64,000 bases of DNA. Source: an uncultured Prevotellaceae bacterium. GTDB lineage: Bacteria; Bacteroidota; Bacteroidia; Bacteroidales; Muribaculaceae. The DNA is taken from NCBI GenBank assembly GCA_900318205.1, contig ONJS01000007.1:1-64000 (forward strand), read 5' to 3'. Both the position numbers and the translations under genes were made by a program. The stretch's first letter is position 1; every line of letters begins with the position of its first letter. Under the pieces are notes generated by a model. That model searched no databases, was not told the origin of the DNA, and saw only the letters and a program-made list of their open reading frames with translations. Below, in pieces: positions 24,847 through 34,851 of the stretch.

Positions 24847-27800
24847 TCAAGAGAGTTCATGAACTATGGAATAAACAGGATAGAAAATGATGGCGTGGGT
24901 AACATCGAATCCAGCATCCTTAAGCGCAGCTACATAAGCAGACAATTGCGGGTAGTAGGACTTGGTATGCTCGTCAAGTTTGACGCCCTGGAATGTCTTA
25001 TAGTCCACAAGCACACAATGCTGCCCTGCTTCATCAGTATAATGCCACAACAAATCCATCTCGCCACGCAATGTACGGCCATCACGCAGTGTCATCATGA
25101 AAGGCAATTCTTGTTCGACCTTGTCTCCATCTTGCTGCGGAAATTTGGATTGCAAAGTGTCATATAGCCAGTCAGCCGACCGTATAATTGCATCGATGTG
25201 TCCTGCCAGTTGATTAGCCACACCATAGCCATTAATAACACTGATAGCCACTTGGTGGTTAAGTTCATCTTTGCCCTTTTGATAGGCGGCGAATATGTCA
25301 TGAATGCAGCTGCCGATGGTGGCATACTCACTGCCCCAACCTTTTGTGTCAATCGATATGCCATGTTCCAGCCACTTGGTATGAGCATTAAAGCCATCAA
25401 ACTCCTCCAACTTACTCGGGGACAAGTAACGAGTACCATATACGCTATGCGTTTGTGGCTTGTTCACAATCGTGTACTCAGGCTGTGTAGCCTTGACTGC
25501 ATCTTCGCTGGGCACATTAATCTCTTCAAGGTGATTCTCACAATCAGGAATGCCCCAAATGTGGTTCTTGTCAGGCGTATCAATACCAATATTGGCCAAC
25601 CAAGCAAAGCGATTATCTATGCCTAAAGAAATGATACAATCCTTTGCACGTGTCATCCCCACATAGAGGAGACGTGTTTCTTCACCTCGAGTGCGTTTTT
25701 CCAAAGAATCATAAATATCCAACTCCTTGATTTTATCAACCATTGGGTCTGCAGGCTTGGCATTGGCTCCCTTAATGATATTGGGGAAAAAGTGCAGGTA
25801 ATACTCCTTAGCAAACGGATCGTCACTCGAAGCATTATCATGAAGGACCATTTCACGAACTCTCATGAATTGTTTCTTGATAAGTTCGCTGCTATCAAGA
25901 CTGTCTGTATTGAGCTCATTGAGAATCACAACAGGCCATTCAAGACCTTTTGCGCCATGGTAAGTAAAGACTTTTACGGTGTCTGACTGATTATCACGTT
26001 CCTTGTCTGGCTCAATGCTGTTGAGATAATAGATAAAACCATTGATTGAGGAGCCCAGGCCCATCTGAACGCACATTTGGTCATAATCATCGGCCAAGTG
26101 CTGCACGGTCGAAAGGTTCTGATTGCGGATGATGCTATCACCCCACTTTGCTACAAGGGCTGGAAGATTGCACTCATAGATGAGTCCTCGGACAATCTCA
26201 GGGACAGAAAGATGCTTGAAGCGGTCTGCCATGTCTCGCAACAAAGCCACTTCATGATCATCTTCTTTCCAGTTATCTTTTGACGCATCAAATTCTTTGT
26301 CGTCGTTCCCATTGATAATGCTCAATACATAGTCAATGCGTTCACGTAAGATATCTACAGTGGTTTTTCCCCATAACAGTCTCATCAAGTCTGCAATGAC
26401 ATGTTTGCTATCCGGATTCTGGACAAATTGCAACAAAACGACAACGAGTTGCACCTCGATACGCTGCATGATGGCATCCTCGGACTCAGAAACGGGTATG
26501 TCAAACTTGCGCATGGCTTTAACGATGTCTTTGATAGTGTCATTCCTACGACAGAGGATAGCAATATCTTTGGGACGAATCATTGTTAGTGGCTCATCAA
26601 GAGTTCCACTATGAACCAGCATCTTGGAGTCAAGCAATTCTTTAACTCGCCATGCGATAGCCTCAGGTTTAGTCTTCTGCTGGTTCCCCTTTTTCGGGTT
26701 ATTCCAATGAACGATGGAATCATAATTTAATTGATTATCCTTAAAATGAGGGCTGAGTGTAATGCACAACGGATCTATCTCATCCTTAAATTTATCAGCA
26801 AAGACGCTATTGACGAGATTCACAAGGGATGGGCGTGATCGCCAGCTCTCAACTAACCTGCCCGAGCCCAATCTATCAGGTCCCTCCTCGCCATGGAAGT
26901 CAGCATCATTGTAGAAATGGAAATGTTTCGAGACTGAATTTACGAGATCAGTGTCCGCGCCACGAAAACCATAAATAGCCTGCTTGGGGTCACCAACCCA
27001 AAATGAATGGCCGTCGGTTCCAGCAATCAGTTCTGAAAGGCAATTGAATATCTTCAACTGGATAGGGTTGGAATCCTGGAACTCATCTACCATGACAAGC
27101 CGATAGTTCTCGCGGATATAATCCTGTACTTCTTTCTCTTTTGTGATGAGATGGAGGAAAAGTCGCTCCATATCATTGTAGGAAATGATGTGGTTGCGCT
27201 TTTTATAAGCAACATAGTCATCTCGCCATTCCTTGGCCAAATGAAAAATTGCCTGGATGAAAGGCTCCATTATATCAAGATCCGCCTTAGAGATTGAACT
27301 CTTTTCAAGAGTTTCCTTTAAGGCAGTAAAATGGACACATTCTTTTGCAAGAGCTCCTGGAGAACAAGGATCTTTAATAAGCGAGTTAACCTCATTTAGC
27401 CAATTACGATCGCGCTTTTGAGAAAGCAATTTTGTACCTATTTTTTCATGTTTATCAGCCTTATCCCCAGATTTCTTTGATTTTGATCTACAAAAGGCGC
27501 AGTACTCCTCCAATGCTTTAGCTACAAAATCATAATTAACCGGGGGGGCCACATAAATGGAACGTACATTTTCCAAGCTCCTGCTAATGCTTTCATCAAC
27601 ATCATTCACATCGTAGTATTCCATTTTTTCTACGATATCACGAAGGTGTCGTTGCCAAAATAGGAAATCTGGATGACTGTATGCATCGCTGATATCATAA
27701 TAGTCACGAAATTTGCGGAACGCTTCCAATTCTTTCTGTTTTTTCAAAACACCGTTATCGTCCCTCTCTCTGACTATCCTTGCCAAAGACTGATTCATAT

Positions 27801-28146
27801 AGAAGTCTTCGTCGCGTTCATTAATGGTTTGTATCTCCGCTCCATAGCCAAGCAGATACCAAAACTTCTTGATAAAACGAAGGGCAACAGAATGCACTGT
27901 ACCAATTGCAGCACTATCAATTTGAGCCGCGGCATCAAGGTTTCCTGCCTCAAGGAGTTTTTGCCTGGCTTTCTCACGAAACTCGGCTGCAGCAAGTTCG
28001 GTGAATGTAGTGAGAATGACTTGTGATGGTTTAATGAGAGAATTGCCATCACCATTTTTTTCAGCCAGTTTTTCTGAAAGAATGCGTGTCAGTGTGAATG
28101 TCTTTCCTGAACCGGCTCCTGCGTTGATATATGTAACGTTTTTCAT
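24847..28146 (-). CDS. AddA/RecB-like UvrD-family helicase-nuclease, 1099 aa
   Basis: Superfamily 1 helicase motifs are clear: NAGAGSGKTFTL at residues 8-19, MVDEFQDSNP near 350, WVGDPKQAIYGFRGAD, TYHGAKGLEWPVV, and LLYVGMTRAKD near 825. The C-terminus has a RecB-type nuclease domain: GSCIHDIF, GEMDLLW near 1030, and VLVDYKTF near 1047, giving the H, D and D-x-K residues. The architecture is that of AddA. It is coupled to the upstream nuclease gene by a TAATG overlap, as addB-addA pairs are. A house-keeping AddAB is possible. Placement inside the island and convergence on BREX suggest a defence-associated copy. Confidence 0.85.
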   Translation of the reverse strand: MKNVTYINAGAGSGKTFTLTRILSEKLAEKNGDGNSLIKPSQVILTTFTELAAAEFREKARQKLLEAGNLDAAAQIDSAAIGTVHSVALRFIKKFWYLLGYGAEIQTINERDEDFYMNQSLARIVRERDDNGVLKKQKELEAFRKFRDYYDISDAYSHPDFLFWQRHLRDIVEKMEYYDVNDVDESISRSLENVRSIYVAPPVNYDFVAKALEEYCAFCRSKSKKSGDKADKHEKIGTKLLSQKRDRNWLNEVNSLIKDPCSPGALAKECVHFTALKETLEKSSISKADLDIMEPFIQAIFHLAKEWRDDYVAYKKRNHIISYNDMERLFLHLITKEKEVQDYIRENYRLVMVDEFQDSNPIQLKIFNCLSELIAGTDGHSFWVGDPKQAIYGFRGADTDLVNSVSKHFHFYNDADFHGEEGPDRLGSGRLVESWRSRPSLVNLVNSVFADKFKDEIDPLCITLSPHFKDNQLNYDSIVHWNNPKKGNQQKTKPEAIAWRVKELLDSKMLVHSGTLDEPLTMIRPKDIAILCRRNDTIKDIVKAMRKFDIPVSESEDAIMQRIEVQLVVVLLQFVQNPDSKHVIADLMRLLWGKTTVDILRERIDYVLSIINGNDDKEFDASKDNWKEDDHEVALLRDMADRFKHLSVPEIVRGLIYECNLPALVAKWGDSIIRNQNLSTVQHLADDYDQMCVQMGLGSSINGFIYYLNSIEPDKERDNQSDTVKVFTYHGAKGLEWPVVILNELNTDSLDSSELIKKQFMRVREMVLHDNASSDDPFAKEYYLHFFPNIIKGANAKPADPMVDKIKELDIYDSLEKRTRGEETRLLYVGMTRAKDCIISLGIDNRFAWLANIGIDTPDKNHIWGIPDCENHLEEINVPSEDAVKATQPEYTIVNKPQTHSVYGTRYLSPSKLEEFDGFNAHTKWLEHGISIDTKGWGSEYATIGSCIHDIFAAYQKGKDELNHQVAISVINGYGVANQLAGHIDAIIRSADWLYDTLQSKFPQQDGDKVEQELPFMMTLRDGRTLRGEMDLLWHYTDEAGQHCVLVDYKTFQGVKLDEHTKSYYPQLSAYVAALKDAGFDVTHAIIFYPVYSIVHELS

Positions 28147-30905
28147 TATTTCAGTCTGCCTTTAAGAATTGGATGTGACGTAGCTACCTCAGATGGCTCG
28201 GAATCTTTTTTATCGAAAGTTTTCTTTTTGGTATTTTTGAAGACTTTCTCAGATTTCTTTATTGCGGACACAAGGGTTTTATTTGGTGCTTTGCCTTCGT
28301 ATTTCTCTTCAACATCAAGTGGGCAAAGGTTATTATCGCTTGTCATTGAATAGTAGTTGTCAGTGTCAGTAAACACATCCAACATTTCAGCCTCTTCGAT
28401 GTGCCCTCGTTTTAGTTCTTCCATCCTGAATTCATAAGAATTCTGAATTTGCTCAAAGAGGTCACTGCTGCTATTGGAATCAATACGTTTAATCAATCGT
28501 GATTTGGGAATTTCTTCAAAATCTGTGGTCAACAATTGATTCTTCGGCATCAAGTAATAAGCGACACCAGCGACATTTTTTCCGGGGTATGTTGCCAAAA
28601 CCGCTTGGCGATACAACTCCAACTGGATGGCCGTGTTGTTTTCCAAATATTCGCTATATTTCTTACTGTAACTCCATTTGAAATCAATAATAACAAAGCG
28701 GCCATCAGCCTGGGTGAGTAAGAAGTCTATACGAGCGCCAAAATCGCCAATAGTTCTCAGTTTGAGGTGCTTATTTTCTTCAGGGAAATATACCTCACAT
28801 CCAACTGGGCTCCATTGATTTTCCTTCATGATGTCAATAAGGGCAAGCATACTTCTCTTGAGTTGAACTTTAAACTCGATGAGCGTTGATGCACTTTCCT
28901 CAAGACGCATGAGTAGTCCAGTCGAATCAATAGCATCTTCAAGCCGTTGGTCAAATTCATCACACGTGAGTTTACGCATCTGCTCAATTTCTTTGTTGGC
29001 ATCCTCAATGACATGCTCAAAGAAATGGTGTGCGACAAGACCAGTAATAACATATAAACTCATAAGCTGTTCCTCGTCAGGCATTGGCAACCTTGCCACA
29101 TATTGCATCAAATAGTTGAACGGGAAGTTGATCAATGTATCAAGCGAAGTATTGCTCTCTTTGCGGCCTTGGTAGTCAATATCGCCCAATTCCAGTGCCT
29201 TGACTGGGCTGAAGCGATCAATGACATCATGGGTAGAAGTGGTCTCTATCATTTCGAAAAGATCGTTTGGCTTTGACGCCCTCAGTTTAATGCCCGCCTG
29301 CTTGAAAGCATAACGTACCTCAGCAATGAGCGGATGCTCGCCTAAACGAGTGGTGCCGTCAAATCTACTGCGAATCAGTATTACACAATCACAAGCATTT
29401 ATGATTCGGGCACACTCCGACCGGCACATTTGCAGATGCTTTGCAAAATCAGGCACAATACAACCCTTTGATTTCAAGTAGTTCCGTTCTGTTGAGCTCA
29501 GAAAGTCATAGGAATCCATTTCCTTATCATCTTCTTGACAATCAAGCCAGATTATAGTCTGGGCTTTCACTGCAAGCGACCTAATGTTTGAAATGACATT
29601 GTAGGAACCATTCTCGGCAGCCTGCAATGAGTAGTTCATTGGACGGTAAATCTGTAGGATTAACTTTTCAAGATCACTATAGCTCACCTTGTTGGGTAAC
29701 GGCTGCAGGGCGATATTTAGTGAATCAAGAAAAGTGATAAGTTGGTGCAATTGATCTTTTCGTGCTTGCGGAAGTTCATTATCGGCAAAATGTCCTGTTG
29801 CCCATGTTTTCAACATATCAATATAGGCTATGACATCGTTCTTTTCAATGCCACGGCTATAATCTGCACGTATGGGAGCCAAAAATGGCATTTTCTTAGT
29901 ACGGGCTTGAGAAGTGGGTTTACTCTCTTTGTTCAAGAACTCAAAAGATTCTATAATCTCTTCCCACTCATCACGCTCAACGCCTTTCTCACGCACTTTT
30001 TTTTCACCGAAACCGCATTGTGATATCAGTAATCGGGCAAGGCGCCTTCTTAATGCGCCAGGAATCGGAGACATGGGTAACATTAGATATGACACCAGGT
30101 TCTGTATGTTCAGTGGACGTGAGAAGATACTCATGCTAAGTTTGAACAGTTGCAACAGTTGAGGATTACTGTCTCTGAACGTTGAATGCAATTGTGGACG
30201 ATCCCAAGTGTACAGTGTGTGATTTAGCCTTACATTATTTCGGTTTATAACCGCGGTGCCTTCAGGAAGCATTTTAATTTGCGCAAACCACTCGTAAGCA
30301 TCATTGACATCATCAAACTCAATTAGTTTTATTCTGTCGATATTCCCGACATGAGGTTCTAAATCCTCGTTCACCGTCTTTGTGATTATTGTTCCCTTGC
30401 ATCCAATAGATAGCAGGGTCCGTTGAATGATGTGTGGAATCTCACTCCAGGGGCAGTCCACTTGAATCTCCTCAACACATCCATTCAGGTAGTTGGATTT
30501 ATCGTACACCTCGCTGATCCGTCGCCAACAATCCGCAAAGCCCATTGCCTTGAAATCTTTCTCTATACTTGAAAGCACATCAATCTTACGGGCATTGGGA
30601 TCATCACATTTTCCATCCCAACCTGCCATAATTAATGCATCGCGCCATTGCAGCAACTTCGCTGCCACCCCTAATGGATCCACATGGGCCGCCTGCTCAA
30701 AAACGGTACCAGGGATGTGATTCATCATCACCTTATGATACTCGGCCTCACGTTCAACATCGGATTTTGTTGCCAGGTGGATTCCTGCTCGCAGCTGCAG
30801 CTGATCGAGCAACCCCATATTGCCGACGTATGTGGTACCAATCACTTTAGGCGAATCACCAAGGTATGTGTCGCCATCATAGAAAGGACTATAGATTATC
30901 TTCAT
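28146..30905 (-). CDS. AddB-like protein with PD-(D/E)XK nuclease domain, 919 aa
   Basis: The long N-terminal region has no Walker A and looks like a degenerate helicase, as in AddB. The C-terminal nuclease has GARIDFLL near residue 722, FVIIDFKWSYSKKY near 738 (D-x-K), and a following QLELYRQA (Q-x-x-x-Y). Basic residues make up the tail. No obvious four-Cys iron-sulphur set was found, so it may lack that AddB feature. It would pair with the helicase encoded next to it to resect and cleave DNA ends. The two genes share a single base at the TAATG junction. A 273-aa gene of unknown function precedes it by 27 bases. Confidence 0.75.
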   Translation of the reverse strand: MKIIYSPFYDGDTYLGDSPKVIGTTYVGNMGLLDQLQLRAGIHLATKSDVEREAEYHKVMMNHIPGTVFEQAAHVDPLGVAAKLLQWRDALIMAGWDGKCDDPNARKIDVLSSIEKDFKAMGFADCWRRISEVYDKSNYLNGCVEEIQVDCPWSEIPHIIQRTLLSIGCKGTIITKTVNEDLEPHVGNIDRIKLIEFDDVNDAYEWFAQIKMLPEGTAVINRNNVRLNHTLYTWDRPQLHSTFRDSNPQLLQLFKLSMSIFSRPLNIQNLVSYLMLPMSPIPGALRRRLARLLISQCGFGEKKVREKGVERDEWEEIIESFEFLNKESKPTSQARTKKMPFLAPIRADYSRGIEKNDVIAYIDMLKTWATGHFADNELPQARKDQLHQLITFLDSLNIALQPLPNKVSYSDLEKLILQIYRPMNYSLQAAENGSYNVISNIRSLAVKAQTIIWLDCQEDDKEMDSYDFLSSTERNYLKSKGCIVPDFAKHLQMCRSECARIINACDCVILIRSRFDGTTRLGEHPLIAEVRYAFKQAGIKLRASKPNDLFEMIETTSTHDVIDRFSPVKALELGDIDYQGRKESNTSLDTLINFPFNYLMQYVARLPMPDEEQLMSLYVITGLVAHHFFEHVIEDANKEIEQMRKLTCDEFDQRLEDAIDSTGLLMRLEESASTLIEFKVQLKRSMLALIDIMKENQWSPVGCEVYFPEENKHLKLRTIGDFGARIDFLLTQADGRFVIIDFKWSYSKKYSEYLENNTAIQLELYRQAVLATYPGKNVAGVAYYLMPKNQLLTTDFEEIPKSRLIKRIDSNSSSDLFEQIQNSYEFRMEELKRGHIEEAEMLDVFTDTDNYYSMTSDNNLCPLDVEEKYEGKAPNKTLVSAIKKSEKVFKNTKKKTFDKKDSEPSEVATSHPILKGRLK

Positions 30906-30932
30906 GTCATTACTGAATATAGCACTATATTA

Positions 30933-31754
30933 TTAATCGAGACTTTGGTAATGAGCAAGTTTGATAGCCTCCATTAGGCGTGGGTCATCGAACTTGCCAA
31001 CATTTTCGTAGATTGTTCTTAGTATAAATCCCATGAACATGTTGTCACCTACGGGTGGGGGTAATTCTTCTTTTGGCGTACTCTCTATGATGGTTTTAGC
31101 AGTGCCGTTAATCTCGTCCATGAAGATGATATGATGTTCGTGAGGTCGATGACAAATATCACTGACCATGTCAAACAGATCTTTATAAAGATATTTTAGG
31201 TCATAAAATGTCAGGTTCTTGTCAAATAATTTTGCAGTAAGTATGTCAACATACTCATCATCGGAGATCTTTATGTTATGATAGCAATCGTATAATGCCT
31301 CTTTATCATCGCGAAAGTATTCGGTACGTTTCACCTTGAACTTGCAGCAATTGATAAAGTCGTCCAAGTCCACATCTGTTACTATGGCAGGGCCACCTGC
31401 CCAATGCTGATCTCTTTCGGGGATATATTCCTCCCAATCGATTCCTTCTAATTCATTAATAGCATCATGGAAGAAATCATATCTATCTTCAGCACTATTG
31501 AAAGGCCCATTCTCAGCTATTTCCTGTTCGATGGCTTTTTTGAGTATTTTCACGTCACCATCTCTGATGCTTGCATAGGTTGTCTGCTCGCCGGAATCAA
31601 CATCGTAACGGAGTTTGTAAAACTTTCGGCGCGGGTTATTATTAAGGTACTCTTTGGCCGCATTGCGACACCATTCCATTCTTTTTTTCATACGATCCCA
31701 GTAGGCTTGAGCCACTTCTAAATCGCTGAATTTCTTGTCGTCGATTCCAAACAT
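30933..31754 (-). CDS. Hypothetical protein upstream of the AddB-like gene, 273 aa
   Basis: This is the first gene of a three-gene operon with the AddB- and AddA-like genes. The product is helical and charged, with an aromatic-rich middle and two short His-rich spots (HRPHEHHIIF near residue 205). It has no signal peptide, membrane span or recognisable enzyme motif. Its position suggests a partner or regulator of the helicase-nuclease pair. It has a Bacteroidetes -7 box upstream (31825-31832). Confidence 0.7.
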   Translation of the reverse strand: MFGIDDKKFSDLEVAQAYWDRMKKRMEWCRNAAKEYLNNNPRRKFYKLRYDVDSGEQTTYASIRDGDVKILKKAIEQEIAENGPFNSAEDRYDFFHDAINELEGIDWEEYIPERDQHWAGGPAIVTDVDLDDFINCCKFKVKRTEYFRDDKEALYDCYHNIKISDDEYVDILTAKLFDKNLTFYDLKYLYKDLFDMVSDICHRPHEHHIIFMDEINGTAKTIIESTPKEELPPPVGDNMFMGFILRTIYENVGKFDDPRLMEAIKLAHYQSLD

Positions 31755-31824
31755 ATTCTTTCAAATTATAGTTTAACGTGAGGTTAATATGGTCAATCGT
31801 GATTCGTAAATGCTGTTGACGTTG

Positions 31825-31832
31825 CAAAAATA
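31825..31832 (-). promoter_or_regulatory. -7 box of the helicase-nuclease operon
   Basis: Read on the minus strand this is TATTTTTG, matching TAnnTTTG, about 70 bases before the start at 31754. The same bases lie inside a 60-codon open frame (31793-31975), which therefore is probably not a gene. The gap from 31755 to 31989 holds nothing else clear. Confidence 0.45.
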
Positions 31833-31989
31833 CGAAAAAAAACGAAATAATCAAGTATTAGGACGCGTGCATCGTTGATTGCCTCATGGGCCTCTTTTTG
31901 CTTTTCGTCAGTGAGTTTTAGATATTTCATAATACTTGAAGTTAATTGTATTAAGATTAATCTCGTAATGCTCAATTTCCGCGCCTTGA

Positions 31990-32676
31990 CTATAGGATGT
32001 TTCTCAGGAACGGATGGATGGTTTCGTCATTCACTGATGCGATACGGATGTCTGATGTGATGAATGCCCGTTCTTCCATTGACATCATTGACCACAAATT
32101 CTCGTCACAGACCTTGACCATTGAATAATACATGCAATGGAGAACTTTTTCACGCACATTTGTCGGGTACTTGTCCCACCACTGATTCGCGGTTGCGGCA
32201 AGATAAACCATCCCTAATTCTTCATCGTGATATTTGAGACGTGGCGAAGTGACCAGATCTAAGGCAATTTCCATTGCCCCGTTAAAGTCAAAAAGCGTTT
32301 TTCCCAGCTCATAAATATCTAACTTCGCATTCTTAAACCAATCGATGTACTGAGGAAGATAAGTCGCTTCTTCAATTTCACGAAGTATCTGGATGGCTGT
32401 CAACCGATAGTAGTCACAACATTGTTCATCATTCCACACGGCGATGAGGGCATCCTGTCGTTCAATGATATCAAAGAATATTGCTGCGAGGCGAGGTTTG
32501 CGGTTTGGAAACACCTTCACATCTTGTCTGAACAGCGGTAGCCACTCGTCACAATCCTTGATAATCGTGCGCCACTCTGGTGCATGGCTATCAAGGAAAT
32601 TGATCAGCAGCTCAAACTCGCCAACCCATCTGGCACTCTCATTGAATTCTTGTTATATTGATGTGATTCTTGCCAT
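31990..32676 (-). pseudogene. Hypothetical 228-aa protein with a stop at codon 8
   Basis: From ATG at 32676 the frame reads MARITSI, then TAA (32653-32655), then continues open as QEFNESARWVGEFELLINFL to a stop at 31990. The sequence after the stop is good helical protein with no other break. A single change in codon 8 has therefore probably knocked out normal initiation. The only later in-frame start seen is a GTG at about 32520, giving 176 residues. The family is not recognised. The gene is on the same strand as the SprT/WG block. Confidence 0.55.
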
Positions 32677-32755
32677 AATACCTATGTGATTTTATTGTTA
32701 ATGACGTTGTTAAACAGCAACTTTCAATTTGTAATCATGTTCAAAACATTTACCG

Positions 32756-33217
32756 TTAAATGATTCTTTGGATTATCCTGAATTTGACTATCGACGCGAT
32801 ATGGTAGCATAATATAAATGGGAGGGAGAAGATGCTCTCTCGTTTATCTATATATCCTTTTCTCATCCAACTATGCCACACTTTTACGTTATATTGACTT
32901 TCAATACGTTTGCACTCTTTGATAAACGCAATACCGTGTTTTTTGCCTTTTTTATATTTTTGCGTTACTGATAAGTGTGCCATTTCGTGCAATAATACGC
33001 TTTTCAGTTTTTCTTCGTCCCAATCGATTCTTTTACTTACTTTAATGGATGGATTCTTAACTCGACGATTCTTGTCTATTTCAAATTCGAATATGCCAAC
33101 AATAGTTTTAAAACTTTTGCTTAGAAAACCTAGATTGACGCTTTTCAGTTTACCATCAAAATACAATTGGTTGTATTCATCAAACCGCAGTTGTAAATCC
33201 TCCTTTGTCATCGTCAT
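32756..33217 (-). CDS. SprT-like zinc metallopeptidase, copy 1, 153 aa
   Basis: The N-terminus MTMTKEDLQLRFDEYNQLYF matches the SprT-like domain opening. The zinc site is LLHEMAHLSV (H-E-x-x-H) near residue 77, with a third ligand region KHGIAFIKECKRI. SprT-family proteases of the SPRTN type cut DNA-protein crosslinks; bacterial relatives are poorly known. It is one of three paralogues within 6.3 kb (others at 34,383 and 38,618). I chose the ATG at 33217 because the paralogues begin at the same motif. It overlaps the end of the upstream gene by about 38 bases. Confidence 0.8.
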   Translation of the reverse strand: MTMTKEDLQLRFDEYNQLYFDGKLKSVNLGFLSKSFKTIVGIFEFEIDKNRRVKNPSIKVSKRIDWDEEKLKSVLLHEMAHLSVTQKYKKGKKHGIAFIKECKRIESQYNVKVWHSWMRKGYIDKRESIFSLPFILCYHIASIVKFRIIQRII

Positions 33218-33980
33218 GAACTGCACTATCGCATTTATAAAGTACCCTAGGATTCTTGTGCATACCTCCTATAACCATTTTGACGCCCTCAACAGGATAA
33301 TACCCGTCCCACATATACGTACTGCGAACATCTCGAAGAACAAAATGTGGTAATATATGATAGCGGTGGATAATGTCATGTAATATTCCATCTTTCCCAA
33401 ATCGATCGTAATTACCTCCGAGTCCATGATCCTGAAGCAAAAATAACCAGGGAGCCTTTTTGTATTGCAACACGAACAATTGATAATACGTAGAAATGCC
33501 ATCAGCAAAAAGGTAGGTAAGGGCCAAACGTTTGGCACCCCATGAATCAGCCTTATCTTCATTTCGCTCATAGATTTCCATTATGCAAAATGGTTTTACG
33601 TTATCTTCTACTGCGAATCTTCTATTCCTAATCTGAGGCACCAAGTCAGATGGAATCTGAAAATCACCATGAGGCAATATTTCTTCATATGGCCATTCGA
33701 CACTTCCAATGGGATGATAGCCCAAAAGTGCTTTTTCATTGCCCAACTCTTGCTCAACTCGTTCACGGGTTACACCATAATCCACATAAAGAAAAGTGTG
33801 TACACAGTGTGCTTTATTTGCTGTCTTGATTAAGCAACCGTCAAAAAGGCTACCTGGATAATAGCCAATCCGACCTCCCATAAATTCTCTAAACTCAACA
33901 TAATCACCAGGGCAATAGTTTACCAGCCATGATGGCATATTCTCTCTCCAATTCTTGAGATATTCTGTCATTTTCTCCAT
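33180..33980 (-). CDS. Hypothetical protein, 266 aa
   Basis: The protein is soluble, rich in Tyr and Trp, with sequence such as VEFREFMGGRIGYYPGSLFD near the start and FVLRDVRSTYMWDGYYPVEG near the end. No family or catalytic motif is recognised. The ATG at 33980 is chosen over an upstream TTG because it begins eight bases after the stop of the membrane-protein gene. Its 3' end overlaps the start of the SprT-like gene, so the two are coupled. Confidence 0.65.
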   Translation of the reverse strand: MEKMTEYLKNWRENMPSWLVNYCPGDYVEFREFMGGRIGYYPGSLFDGCLIKTANKAHCVHTFLYVDYGVTRERVEQELGNEKALLGYHPIGSVEWPYEEILPHGDFQIPSDLVPQIRNRRFAVEDNVKPFCIMEIYERNEDKADSWGAKRLALTYLFADGISTYYQLFVLQYKKAPWLFLLQDHGLGGNYDRFGKDGILHDIIHRYHILPHFVLRDVRSTYMWDGYYPVEGVKMVIGGMHKNPRVLYKCDSAVHDDDKGGFTTAV

Positions 33981-33987
33981 AATGCTA

Positions 33988-34353
33988 TCACTTATATCTT
34001 TTTGTCGGTTCGTTGTCAATCCTGTAATCTACTGTCCAGCCGTCAGTAATGATTGTTATGCTATGACGATAGCCGTCCTTTCGGCAACGGAAATCTCCTT
34101 CAAACCTGTTCCCGACTTCGTGGCCGACAGATAAGTTAGTCGCATCATATCCCTCTTTTGTAAGGATCTTGAACACAACATTCTCTAATGCGCCTAAGGT
34201 ATAGGCGTGATCATTGCCGTAGTCTTGAATGAATTTATACAATAAACTACGACCACCCGTTAATCGTTGAGCAATCCAAACGATTAACAGCACTCCTATG
34301 ATGATGGGAATGGAGATTATTAGTACAATTCCCAATGCTTCTAAAAAATCCAT
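33988..34353 (-). CDS. Small single-pass membrane protein, 121 aa
   Basis: Residues 7-29 form one strong transmembrane segment (ALGIVLIISIPIIIGVLLIV). The remaining 90 residues are soluble and contain a beta-rich C-terminal part (HSITIITDGWTVDYRID). There is no lipobox. No family is recognised. It sits between the second SprT-like gene and the 266-aa gene on the same strand. Confidence 0.65.
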   Translation of the reverse strand: MDFLEALGIVLIISIPIIIGVLLIVWIAQRLTGGRSLLYKFIQDYGNDHAYTLGALENVVFKILTKEGYDATNLSVGHEVGNRFEGDFRCRKDGYRHSITIITDGWTVDYRIDNEPTKRYK

Positions 34354-34382
34354 GATATCTCTTTTTAATCGTTAATATTGAA

Positions 34383-34835
34383 TCAGGTCAGATTATAGTA
34401 GATTCGCCTCACGAACTTTCCCCACCAAGAGGTCGGGACTCTTTCTCGTATATGGTAGATATGGTGAGGATGGATGTGAATGTTCTGCCCAAATTGACGT
34501 TTAATCCTCCTGACTTGTTTGCGGAATCGTTTCCCATGGCCGAATAAACCATACCAGCTGAACCCGTCAATTCCCTTGCAGCCGTCGATAGCAACTACAT
34601 AGTGATGTATCATTTCATGAATGAGCACGTCCCTAAGAGAATCCTCTGTCCAGTTAACGTCACAAGTCAACCCGATCCTGTACTTACGTTTGCCGTTCTT
34701 TCCAGAAGAGAACATATAACGGCCAAGGCAACTCAATTTAGTAACGGAGAACTCGCACCGGGGCAGCGCCGAGCCGAAATACAGTCGGTTGTACTCGTCA
34801 AACCGTGCCTTCAAGTCTTCCTTTGTTATCTTCAT
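34383..34835 (-). CDS. SprT-like zinc metallopeptidase, copy 2, 150 aa
   Basis: It opens with MKITKEDLKARFDEYNRLYF, nearly the same as copy 1, which fixes the start at 34835 despite an open frame further upstream. The zinc site is LIHEMIHHYV, followed by GHGKRFRKQVRRIKRQF and a His-rich IHIHPHHIYHI that may hold the third ligand. The tail is basic, as expected for a DNA-associated protein. It lies 16 bases after the M20-type peptidase gene. Confidence 0.8.
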   Translation of the reverse strand: MKITKEDLKARFDEYNRLYFGSALPRCEFSVTKLSCLGRYMFSSGKNGKRKYRIGLTCDVNWTEDSLRDVLIHEMIHHYVVAIDGCKGIDGFSWYGLFGHGKRFRKQVRRIKRQFGQNIHIHPHHIYHIRERVPTSWWGKFVRRIYYNLT

Positions 34836-34851
34836 ATGGTCTTGAATAAAT

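Noticed and set aside
31793-31975. 60-codon open frame on the minus strand
   Set aside because: It runs through the -7 box of the downstream operon and has no motif.
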